From contig CAIIXF020000005.1 in NCBI GenBank assembly GCA_903813345.2, positions 1,178,001 through 1,242,000 on the forward strand: 64,000 bases of DNA, given 5' to 3'. A program made the position numbers and the translations under genes. The notes under the pieces were generated by a model, which searched no databases, had not been told where the DNA came from, and saw only the letters and a list, made by a program, of their open reading frames with translations. Below, one piece after another: positions 1-17,045 of this stretch; within the stretch, counting starts at the first letter, position 1; each line of letters begins with the position of its first letter. Origin of the DNA: Owenia fusiformis (Eukaryota; Annelida; Polychaeta; Sabellida; Oweniidae).

Positions 1-304
1 GAATACCTTGCAGGTTAGTTGTTATGATCACTTTCAAAGGGACTTCTGTATATACCAATGGTGGAATACCTTGCAGGTTAGTTGTTATGATCACTTTCAA
101 AGGGACTTCTGTATATACCAATGGTGGAATACCATGCAGGTTAGTTGTTATGATCACTTTCAAAGGGACTTCTGTATATACCAATGGTGGAATACCTTGC
201 AGGTTAGTTGTTATGATCACTTTCATAGGGACTTCTGTATATACCAATGGTGGAATACCTTGCAGGTTAGTTGTTATGATCACTTTCAAAGGGACTTCTG
301 TATA
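1..304. repeat. 63-bp minisatellite, left part
   Basis: About five head-to-tail copies of a 63-bp unit, starting for example at 3, 66 and 129, differing by single bases. Because 63 is a multiple of three the array is open in several frames, but the peptides only mirror the repeat. The array runs off the left edge of the window. It stops at 304 where a transposon has inserted and resumes at 1584. Confidence 0.95.
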
Positions 305-1581
305 CAGTAAAACCTGTATATCTGAACACCTGGCTAATCCGAACACCTTCCAATTTGAACACTTTTTTTCGGTCCCATTTTTTCCTCCCATTGACTCCCA
401 TGTTAAAAAAACCTTGAAATCTGAACACCTCCTAATCTGAACAGTGAACAATCAGATTTGAAAAACTGACCTGTCTAATCTGAACATTTTATCAGAAATC
501 AAATGTCTGGACATTTCAATTATAGCCACATATTGAGTCAAAGTTATAGTTCTTATTATCTTTACATATGCAATGTAATCAAAGAACCAATATTGTCCTA
601 ATTAACTTATTTAAGTCTCAATGACATCCCTAATTGTGGAAAACAACAGGAAAGGTGTGAATACGGGAGTTAATTGGTTTATCCTATTAGAAAAGAACTG
701 AATGTTTTATGTTTGGATTAAGAGAAAGGTGTGAATCAAGAAGATAATTGGTTTATCCTTATTTTAAATTAACTGGATGTTTTTGATTTGGATTATGAAC
801 AAGTCTTAACTGTTTTATATCCCATGTGTCTGTTATGATAACTAGGATTCAATCAGTAAATGTTTTATAATCACAGAGACAACACAGACACATTTGCAGA
901 CAAGATTATAATTGTTTTATCATTATTAGAAATTACCTGGATGTTTTTGATTTAGATTAAGAGAAAGGTGAGAATCTGGGAGATAATTGGTTTATCCTTA
1001 TTTTAAATTAACTGGATGTTTTTGATTTGGATTATGAACAAGTCTTAACTGTTTTATATCCCATGGGTCTGTTATGATAGCTGGGATTCAATCAGTAAAT
1101 GTTTTATAATCACAAAGACAACACAGACACATTTGCAGACAAGATTATATCATGAGAAAGAGAAAAAATTCAACTTTGTAATATCATTGCTAATGCTAAA
1201 AGTGCCAAGAAACAAACAACAATGAACGACTTTTTCAAACTAAAGTAAAGCAGTGCTATGTAACCATAATATGAGATAAGTCATTTAATAAGCATAAGAT
1301 TTCGTACAAGACTATTATACACTTATTCAGTGTATTACAAAGTTTTTGCCAAAATTAAAGAGTTATTTTTCCAAAAATAATGAAATTGTTTAAAATGTAA
1401 ATAAAACATAGCATATACATGTAGGCTATAGGCCTATTGTAGTATTAAGTGTTCAATATAGTGGACTGAACAATGAAAATCCCCCCCCCCGCGACCAACA
1501 ATATCCTCGAAATTTGAACACCTGCCAATTTGAACGCTTTTGGCTGGTCCCATGGGTGTTCGGATTAGACAGGTTTTACTG
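305..1581. mobile_element. Non-autonomous TA-target DNA transposon (pogo/Tigger-like)
   Basis: The element begins CAGTAAAACCTG and ends with the inverted CAGGTTTTACTG. TA lies on both sides (303-304 and 1582-1583). Removing the element and one TA restores an uninterrupted 63-bp minisatellite unit, so the boundaries are exact. Subterminal sequence contains repeated TGAACACC-type blocks next to both ends. No transposase reading frame is present, so it must rely on an enzyme supplied elsewhere. The interior carries a duplication: about 190 bp at 720-909 recurs at 962-1148. Shorter relatives lie at 23659-24139 and 34597-35050. The pogo/Tigger label rests on the TA target and terminus style, not on a protein. 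Confidence 0.85.
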
Positions 1582-1583
1582 TA

Positions 1584-1886
1584 TACCAATGGTGGAATAC
1601 CTTGCAGGTTAGTTGTTATGATCACTTTCATAGGGACTTCTGTATATACCAATGGTGGAATACCTTGCAGGTTAGTTGTTATGATCACTTACAAAGGGAC
1701 TTCTGTATATACCAATGGTGGAATACCTTGCAGGTTAGTTGTTATGATCACTTTCATAGGGACTTCTGTATATACCAATGGTGGAATACCTTGCAGGTTA
1801 GTTGTTATGATCACTTTCATAGGGACTTCTGTATATACCAATGGTGGAATACCTTGCAGGTTAGTTGTTATGATCACTTTCAAAGG
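1584..1886. repeat. 63-bp minisatellite, right part
   Basis: Continuation of the array at 1-304 after the inserted element, again about five copies of the 63-bp unit. It changes into a different 81-bp array at about 1887, in the middle of the shared words GGGACTTC. Confidence 0.95.
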
Positions 1887-2390
1887 GACTTCAAAACATA
1901 TTCAAAGTTACTTGAGCTTGAACTTCCCCCTCCCTTTTGCCTTACGAGCTATTGTATAATTTAGGCAGACTTCAAAAAATATTCAAAGTTACTTGAGCTT
2001 GAACTTCCCCCTCCCTTTTGCCTTACGAGCTATTGTATAATTTAGGTAGACTTCAAAAAATATTCAAAGTTACTTGAGCTTGAGGTTTCCCCTCCCTTTT
2101 GCCTTACGAGCTATTGTATAATTTAGGTAGACTTCAAAAAATATTCAAAGTTACTTGAGCTTGAACTTCCCCCTCCCTTTTGCCTTACGAGCTATTGTAT
2201 AATTTAGGCAGACTTCAAAAAATATTCAAAGTTACTTGAGCTTGAACTTCCCCCTCCCTTTTGCCTTACGAGCTATTGTATAATTTAGGTAGACTTCAAA
2301 AAATATTCAAAGTTACTTGAGCTTGAGGTTTCCCCTCTCTTCTACCTTACATGTGACACTTGAGCTATTGTATAATTTAGGTAGAGGTGG
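1887..2390. repeat. 81-bp minisatellite
   Basis: Six copies of an 81-bp unit, starting at 1887, 1968, 2049 and so on. Each contains a pyrimidine-rich stretch and ends with an ATTGTATAATTTAGG block. The last copy is diverged and slightly longer. The unit is unrelated to the adjoining 63-bp unit except at the junction. Both arrays would lie in an intron or upstream region of PACRGL. Confidence 0.93.
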
Positions 2391-2662
2391 AAATATGACA
2401 AAATTTCACCAACCCATTTCTCTTACTCGTAGATTAAGGGTAATATCTGTTACCATGACTACAAAATATGGATCTTCCAAATTTGTAATACAGCAATCAC
2501 CCAATGTTTGATTGGCATGATTGTCATTCTGTGAGATTTGAGATTTTGTGTGATATGTGCTTCTATGGCAACACATTGTTTGACCTATATCATAGTTCTG
2601 ATATTATTATCAATTATCATCCAATTAGAATCTCTCAAATGCGTATATATATGACCAAGTGA

Positions 2663-5031
<2,369 letters not shown>

Positions 5032-5841
5032 ATCTAAGTAGTGAGTCCGAGGAGTGGATGTTGATATACATGTGAATCCCAGGAATGAAATGGATCATGT
5101 CTTGAAATGAAAGATAAAGTTCAGATTTGAGCAAGGGGGGAGTTTAGGGGTTCATGGAAAAAGGCTGCCAATGGGCCTGAAGTACATTAAGCAAATGAAT
5201 CAATGGAATTTGGAAAGAACAGTGTGCATATGATAATGTTCATATCCTAAATTGCAACAAAGAATTCATTGCTCCATTAAAAAGAGGAATTGTGTGGAAT
5301 AGGCATGGACACATTATCAGGCATAGCATGTTCACAATCGCAGCAATTTCAATGCAAACTAAATCTATTAAGCATCAGTTACTTACGTTACAATGTGTCA
5401 GACTGGAGTTAAGCCGTCCAATCATAACTCTAGTGCCTCGAACATACATATCAACCTGACACAAACAAGGATATATGGAAGACTAAATTGTATTGATACA
5501 AATAGGCTCTATTAGAAAATGACTATGGCAGAGTAAGGGCCTTTGTGACAATCACCCATCATCAGAACACAGGCTTCCAGAACTTCTAACTCCTTCTTCC
5601 AAGAAGAAGGAAGAACTTAGTGGATGATGTCTGGAACCCTGCGTTCGGAGGATGCAATCATCAGACATTCTTAATTCTCATACACATTGAAAACTACTGA
5701 CTTAGCCTAAACAGTGCTAAAATTATTTTGTGAATTTCATTCTCTCAAAGTGATTACTCAAATACTGGTAAAAGCTGAACAGAGCATTCCCTGGTTTCTT
5801 TGAGAAGTTTGATATGAGATCTAGGATACACTAGCATTCTA

Positions 5842-6006
5842 CAGGGTTTTCAATAAGTGAATATTTTATGACAATTAAAGCTATCAAATATTAAGATACT
5901 TTGATTGAATAGTGTCCGATATTATATTTTTGGTGAACATTTCATAAAGATTAAAGTAATAAGACAAAAGTTATAGCAAAATGAGCAATATTTATTGAAC
6001 ACCCTG
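5842..6006. mobile_element. 165-bp mariner-type miniature element
   Basis: Termini CAGGGTTTTCAATAA and TTATTGAACACCCTG are inverted copies with one mismatch. TA flanks both ends (5840-5841 and 6007-6008). There is no coding capacity. It belongs to a loose family in this window with CAGGGTG-type ends. Confidence 0.75.
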
Positions 6007-6188
6007 TACATGCCAAGAATCAGAATGAAGCATTGTAACCTAATGTTCTTAAAATAAGAACTGCCACTTTAATTTTATATTAATATAAACTTGGTGAGGT
6101 TGATAAGAATGACATAAATAAAGCAAATCGTATTTATTACATATTTATTTTATTCCTTAATTTATTAGAATTACAGCTACGTGTAATA

Positions 6189-6349
6189 CAGGGTGTACCT
6201 CTATTTTATACATTTTTTGCTTCAACAACTATCTGTATAAGTTCAGCAGATGTTTGCCTTCATTATCAAAGAGGCGTATACTCTTATGGCATTGTTTACA
6301 CCAATATAAAGGCAATCCCCATCCCCTAATCACAAAGGTGCTCACCCTG
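6189..6349. mobile_element. CAGGGTG-type miniature element
   Basis: Left end CAGGGTGTACCTC and right end AGGTGCTCACCCTG are imperfect inverted copies, with TA on both sides. Length is 161 bp and there is no coding capacity. Confidence 0.55.
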
Positions 6350-7525
6350 TAACATTACTAAGGGCTTAATAATGGATGTAGCTTATGTCCCAGTCTTTTT
6401 ATAATGGGACATAAGTGCAGAAGACAGTGATATACAGTACTGCGGGAGGTTTCAAGTCTCAATATGGTTGTATTTCTGAAAATCAGCAGGCAAATTGGTT
6501 CACATTCAGACTTGCCACTCATTTCCTTCAAAGAAAAGGACATCACGAACATGAATTTGAAAATAATGAACATATCAAATTCACCATAGTTACTCTACCT
6601 CCATTAATGGATTCCAAATTGCCATCCAGTCGATCTTGCTCTTAGGCCTCCAAATATTAATAACAGTACAAAGTTACAAAGTAATCCCTCCTCCACTTAT
6701 AAGATGCTGCTTTTCCACTGTCTATGTCAATTCATATATGGATGGTGGGCAAGAAGATTATTATAACCAAGGTAGCATGGTCTACTGGATGGATTATTCA
6801 GTTTAATGCAAAACCCCACAATTTTGACTGATCTATATTTATATTGATCTACATTATACCAATTGTATTTTCTCTCAGGATTTTGAATTACATGTACACT
6901 GCATTTAATAAATAATCTACAACTAGACTTGTAACAAGTCAGCACCAACATGCTATACTACATATTCATACAGCATATACACATCATATAATAGTTTTTA
7001 CTATGTCTTGTTATAATTTAAATAAATCAAAATTGGCTAACAAAACTTATCTTTAAATACTAACCTAATAATAAATATTTTCTGAAAATATGGTAAATAT
7101 CAAAGTAGCATTTACTGCCTTAAAAATTCTACAAGACCCATTCAACTGAAACTTCATGGACAGAGTACTAAGTACTTAATGTGAAGGCAGTTGAGCCTTA
7201 GAATTCAGTCAAATTCTGATTTAACTGCAATAAATATATTTTTATTTGTACTTCACAAGACATTTCAGAGAAATATCATATTTTCCTTGGGTATAAAACC
7301 ATATTCAATCCCTCCTAGTGAATAACCTTTATGTACCTGTCCACATTTTGCTTATTAATTGCTAATGTGATAAATACAATCCCCTTTTTTGCAAATTATA
7401 TGCATCCACTGTACCATATGGTTTACAAGAAATCTGCCAAAATGTGGTAGATTAAAAGATTTCTCCTTTCTTTGAATCTCAACTTTGATCTGCAATGTAT
7501 GTTTTCAACATGGGCATGGGAAATA

Positions 7526-7713
7526 CAGGGCGTCCAGAAAGTAAACATATTTGATTGCTCTATTTTTCCCATTTTTCATTTTACCATAACAATCATAATA
7601 ACATTAAGAGACTAAATATCATGAACATTTATAATGTTAATATAAAATCTGTAGTAAATTCAATCAAGTTTCTATAAATCAGAGCATTTGGACTCGACTT
7701 CCAGGACACCTTG
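7526..7713. mobile_element. CAGGGCG-type miniature element
   Basis: Left end CAGGGCGTCCAGAAAGT and right end ACTTCCAGGACACCTTG are imperfect inverted copies, with TA flanks. Length is 188 bp and there is no coding capacity. Confidence 0.5.
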
Positions 7714-8112
7714 TAGGGTATGGCAGTGTTTCATTTCAGACAAAATATTACATTTTCAACAAAAATCACTTTGATTTTTCACTTTTCTCTAATATATGTT
7801 TGAAAACAGTAAACCCATAAGTAGAACATCTTTGGTAACTCCGAATAGTGTTCCACTTGGGAGGTGTTCCACTTACATTTAGATATGTATCAAGAGTTGG
7901 AGTACTTCACTATTAGACATGTGTTCCACTGTTCAACACTGTGCCATGATTCATATACTTTCCACAGTGTGCTATATATGTACAGTAAGTATATGCCTAT
8001 TTACATGTACACTATTTTGAATATAATAATCACATATCAGACATTGGATTGTTCTAGGAAATACTGCAGATATATGTACAATAACTGTATTCGTGAATCT
8101 ACTTTCAAATTG

Positions 8113-12968
<4,856 letters not shown>

Positions 12969-15644
12969 TTAAAATTTTGATGGGTCAGTACCTGCATTGC
13001 ACATGTATGGGTCAACAGCATAACTATGGTCACTTCCCAATCTCCAAATCTTCTCCAAATTATAGTCCTTTTTCTCATCAATATATTCATCATCCATTTC
13101 CCAAACCTCATCAATGTCACTCTCCCACTCTTCTTTTTTCTTGTCAACTAGCATGTCATCAGCATCAAGTTCTTGTTTTATGGCATTAGGGTCTTCATCA
13201 ATCACCTTCATACTGATTTTACTCTTTAGAACAACCCCAGGTCCTTTAAGTTTTTCATCATCTTCATTTTCAGCGAATTGCATACTGAAATTCTGTGTTG
13301 TTTTTTGGGATAAATTTTCTAGGGTTTCTGAGAGGAGGTTACCTAATGTAACATTTTCACATATATCAGTGTCCACATCGCAGTTTATTATCAGGGAATC
13401 TTCTCCTAAACCATTCATTGTAATACGTTTGATGGATTCATCTTGAGCTTGTGTTTTTTCTTTGGCAAGGTTCATTATTTTTTGATAATCTATCTGTCTT
13501 TGTTTTTCAAACTCACTTTCACGGACTAATACCTTTTCACCTTTTTTGATATTTCGTAAACCAAGTCCATACATAAATTGTCCCTTTTGACTTTCAGGAA
13601 CTTTATGTTTCTTCTTAGGCCGTTTTGGAAAGTTATTTTCCATAAATGCCTGCCGACGAGAACTGCACCTGGTAAGGTACTTATGGCTTTGATTAACATC
13701 TATCGGCTTAGGAGCAGTATAGCGTTTGGAATAAAGACTAGGGTTACTTTCAACACGCTTTCTCTTCTTTGGTGAAATAGGAAACATAAGGGACTTCCGC
13801 TTTAGAGGGTTCCAAGATTTAGAGTCACAAAAAGCTTCGGATCTTGTGCAGGGGGTTTCACCAGATTCTTGTGGCTTTGGAAGTATTGGTCGCTGTTTAC
13901 TTGAAAAGCAAGTTTTCGCAGGATCCAACTCTATCATATTTGCCTTGCTGGGCATTGTACATGGCTCAACACTTTTCAAAGGTTCCTCTTTGTCTCCAGT
14001 GTTCGACACAGTCTTTTGATCAACAATAATCACAGGCTTTACTTTCATCATTGCAGCTGTAACAGCTCGCATTTTCTTTGTGTTGGGAATATCTTCTGGA
14101 GGGACATACAATATATCAGTAAGTTCTTCAGCCACAATGTCTCTGATATAATTCTCTTGTATCATACATGCAACAGCCTGAGCAGCACTGTGCCAAAATG
14201 CACCAGCATTGTCAACTGCCTCAAATGCCCATCTTAAGTTACTACACAACTGATCTCTATCAACTCTGAAATCGCCTCTTGCAAAACTCACAAGAAATGA
14301 TGGCGAGAGTGTCCAGAGTGCCACTTCATGATCATACCCAGGTGTTTTCTGCATCTTAGTAGTTTTGAAGAAACATTTCGATTTTGATAGGCAGTGTCGT
14401 ATTGCATTTTTCCATGTTTTCCTTGGGCAGTCCTTGTTAAAAAATGGAAACGTTTTCTCTATATAGGAATATATCACTTTTGTTGGCACGCGAAAGTCAG
14501 GAGCTTTCAGTAGAGCCAGATAACAGAGCTCAGTATAACTGAACATCGGTCTTCCCGTTTCTTCGTTCACCTTTCCAATCGATTCATATAGTTCTACAAA
14601 TTTCAATATCCTAGAACGAATCCTTCGTATTTCTGATAATGGAATTGGTTTGCTTTCAAACTGTGTAGGTTTATGAGTTGGATTTGATCGATAAGATGGC
14701 AGTTGCCACGTGAACTGATCAACTCTCTTCACATTCTGGCCTGTGATATTACCGTCTGGCGTCGTATCTTCCTTTGCAGTATTGGGACTCTCCAATAGCC
14801 TTGTTTCACTGTTATCTGTCTGGTTTTGCGTTAGAACTGGGGAAACACACTTTTGAGGTTGGATATTATTTTTCACCTCAGAATTACAATCTTGGGGTTG
14901 GACATAATTCTGTTTCTGTTGAACAAGGTAGTGCCATGGCTTGGAAAGGCTATTTTCAGATTGAGAAGTGCTGTTTTCAGGTTGGATATCGCTGTTTTGA
15001 GAATGAGAAATGCTGTTCTCTGGTTGTGAGGTGCTGTTTTGAGTCTGAGATGAACTGTTTAGAGAAAAAACAACCCTGTTTTGTTGTGAGGTCATCTCCA
15101 ACTGCTCTGCGTTCACTGGTGTTTGGGCTGAGGTGGTGCTCAAAGATTGAGTGGTGTCATTGCATTTGATCGAGCCAGCAGAAGAATTTTCCGTTTTCAT
15201 TGCTACTGTTCCAAACAACTTTTTGTCAGCATCCCCAGTGGTATTGACACTAACTTTAACTGGGCTATCTTCTTCCTTTATTGGAAATGATTTGATTGTC
15301 ATTGAGGCACATTTGGTATCAGCGCTCCATTTCATCCCTGGGTTCAAATTCAGGTGACTTTTATTTGGTAATTCCCTTCTCAATTCTTCAGGTGATTTTG
15401 CCCTACTACATTGTAGTCGTATTGTAGAGCTAGATTTCTTCAGTAACTGGGAGGCCATCCTCACCGCAGTTTTTAAGGGTTTGGTTGGCTCTGAAGTTGA
15501 TTGTTCAATAGGCTCTTTCTTTATAGCTGATGTCGTCACAACAACTCTTTGTTTATCTATACTGACTTGAGATACCCCCTCTGCTGATGCCACCTTTAGG
15601 ATCTGTTTCATGACATCTGTTACAATGGAAGCATTCTCTGCCAT
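12969..15644 (-). CDS. Divergent forkhead-domain protein, single exon
   Basis: An uninterrupted frame of 891 codons. A winged-helix forkhead domain lies at about residues 365-455: RPMFSYTELCYLALLKA, VIYSYIEKTFPFF, then recognition helix WKNAIRHCLSKSKCFFK and a wing ending ALWTLSPSF. The usual helix-3 text is WKNSIRHNLS, so the Asn after Arg-His is Cys here, and the domain fits no standard Fox subfamily by eye. The N-terminal third is Ser/Gln/Asn-rich with a short repeated SQ-EN pattern (about 200-235). Basic clusters KKRKRV and KRPKKKHK are likely nuclear signals. The tail is strongly acidic. Four sequences fit the SUMO consensus (IKKE, IKEE, MKTE, IKQE). The start ATG follows AAG, a fair context. 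It is presumably a DNA-binding transcription factor. The lack of introns may mean a retrocopy origin; a splice donor near the 3' end (GCAG then GTACTG) cannot be excluded. Confidence 0.85.
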   Translation of the reverse strand: MAENASIVTDVMKQILKVASAEGVSQVSIDKQRVVVTTSAIKKEPIEQSTSEPTKPLKTAVRMASQLLKKSSSTIRLQCSRAKSPEELRRELPNKSHLNLNPGMKWSADTKCASMTIKSFPIKEEDSPVKVSVNTTGDADKKLFGTVAMKTENSSAGSIKCNDTTQSLSTTSAQTPVNAEQLEMTSQQNRVVFSLNSSSQTQNSTSQPENSISHSQNSDIQPENSTSQSENSLSKPWHYLVQQKQNYVQPQDCNSEVKNNIQPQKCVSPVLTQNQTDNSETRLLESPNTAKEDTTPDGNITGQNVKRVDQFTWQLPSYRSNPTHKPTQFESKPIPLSEIRRIRSRILKFVELYESIGKVNEETGRPMFSYTELCYLALLKAPDFRVPTKVIYSYIEKTFPFFNKDCPRKTWKNAIRHCLSKSKCFFKTTKMQKTPGYDHEVALWTLSPSFLVSFARGDFRVDRDQLCSNLRWAFEAVDNAGAFWHSAAQAVACMIQENYIRDIVAEELTDILYVPPEDIPNTKKMRAVTAAMMKVKPVIIVDQKTVSNTGDKEEPLKSVEPCTMPSKANMIELDPAKTCFSSKQRPILPKPQESGETPCTRSEAFCDSKSWNPLKRKSLMFPISPKKRKRVESNPSLYSKRYTAPKPIDVNQSHKYLTRCSSRRQAFMENNFPKRPKKKHKVPESQKGQFMYGLGLRNIKKGEKVLVRESEFEKQRQIDYQKIMNLAKEKTQAQDESIKRITMNGLGEDSLIINCDVDTDICENVTLGNLLSETLENLSQKTTQNFSMQFAENEDDEKLKGPGVVLKSKISMKVIDEDPNAIKQELDADDMLVDKKKEEWESDIDEVWEMDDEYIDEKKDYNLEKIWRLGSDHSYAVDPYMCNAGTDPSKF

Positions 15645-16507
15645 CTTGGAAGCTTTTCTACACTAGATGGCAGCACCTGCAATCAGTGATCGAGGGTTCA
15701 CACGTCTGCATGGGAAATAGGAACTATACTTAGATGACTCCCCAAATAGTCTGAATTTCATATCTATATAATAATTACAACGGTCCCAAATACTGACCCA
15801 TTTTTTTAAATAATGCTTTACAGAATAAAAACATAACATACTCAAATCAAGAAAGCAGATAGGATAGAAAAGATAAAACTCAAAATGACAATATTTTTTC
15901 AAATTAGTTTGAATTAGTTCTTATTTCGTCCAATACTACAATTAAAACAGCAAATTGATTAACTTGATCATTTCATTTTTTTATCTTTACAATTAAAGCT
16001 TTTATCAAAGAATACTACACTACACCAAAACAACATTAATGAAGGAGGCTAAAATAAGAAGCAAAGTAATAAACACCAGACAACTTCAAAATATTGCTTA
16101 TTTTTTACTTAAAGATCTAATAGCTGTACTTTTCATCCAAGATAACTAATTAATATTGATGATGTGTTACTTATACATTTACTTAATACAATCAATAAAC
16201 TTTGATATAAACCAATTTTCTGCTATTGTCAAAGGTTAAAAAACGTTGATTTAGAACATGGATTAATTAGTTCCTAATAAAAATGAAAAATGTAAAACTA
16301 GTTTGTTTGTTTTTTATTTGTCAAGGCAAAATTTTAAAGCTTTGATTTTTTCAGAAAAAGAAAGTTTATGTCAAGTATTGATTGTAAGTAATCATTGATA
16401 ATAATATGTAATATGTTATGATAAATGCAGCTATTAGTCCTTTCATTATATTGTACATATTTCCCATGCAGAACATCAAATTCATTCAACAACATATTGT
16501 AAGCATA
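15645..16507. other. Upstream region of forkhead gene
   Basis: AT-rich, about 860 bp, with no coding exon or clear repeat recognised. It probably contains the forkhead promoter, but no specific site could be assigned. Confidence 0.4.
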
Positions 16508-17045
16508 TTAAAGGTACTATGGTTTAACATGTAATGTATTCATATTAGGTACAGCTGGAAAGTAACATTTTGGTAAAAAATTGCTATACCTGCACATGTT
16601 ATTTTCTGGTACAAAATAAAGTATGAAGGCATGTATCAATTTCCTTGCTTTTTTCAGGAAAGTATCATTACATTGTCTTCTTTTAGAATATCTGGTAGGC
16701 GTTCAAAGGGAACTCCAGGGAATTCTGATATTTCACACTTCCTGTTTTTCCAAATTTTCTTTCAAAGTTTCCAGACAACACAGGAGCTACCATTGACCTG
16801 TTTCCAGGTTTACTAAAAGTAGACAGTGTAATGATACTTTCCTGAAAAAGCAAGGAGATACACACATGCCTTCATACTTAATTATGTACCAGAAAATAAC
16901 ATGTGCAGGTATAGCAATTTTTTACCAAAATGTTACTTTCCAGCTGAACCTTAAAGGTACTATGATTTAACATATTATGTATTCATATTAAAGGTACTAT
17001 GATTTAACATGTTAGGTATTCATATTAAAGCTACTATGATTTACA
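16508..17045. repeat. 37-bp minisatellite interrupted by an element
   Basis: Copies of a 37-bp unit (GGTACTATGATTTAACAT followed by TATTCATATT) lie at 16510-16547 and again at 16951-17045. Between them is the 403-bp element at 16548-16950. The flanking copies give the empty site directly. Confidence 0.85.
16548..16950. mobile_element. TTAA-target miniature element, copy 1
   Basis: Begins GGTACAGCTGGAAAGTAACA and ends with the inverted form ending CCAGCTGAACC. Inverted arms are about 140 bp (to about 16690, and from about 16810), with a non-palindromic centre. TTAA follows on the right; the left flank reads TTA, one base short. A second copy is at 26883-27288. The TTAA target suggests a piggyBac-type mobiliser; no transposase is present. 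Confidence 0.8.

Larger units (their letters stand above)
5032..8112. other. Intergenic stretch between convergent PACRGL and PCGF3
   Basis: Follows the PACRGL stop and ends at the PCGF3 stop, so it contains both 3' untranslated regions. No further coding exon was recognised. It holds three short TA-target inverted-repeat elements, annotated separately, and a degenerate block near 7805-7925 resembling the GTTCCACTT-type transposon ends seen elsewhere in the window. Confidence 0.6.

Noticed and set aside
1-304. CRISPR-like array
   Set aside because: Units are contiguous with no unique spacers, the host is a eukaryote, and no cas genes are present. The same applies to the other arrays.
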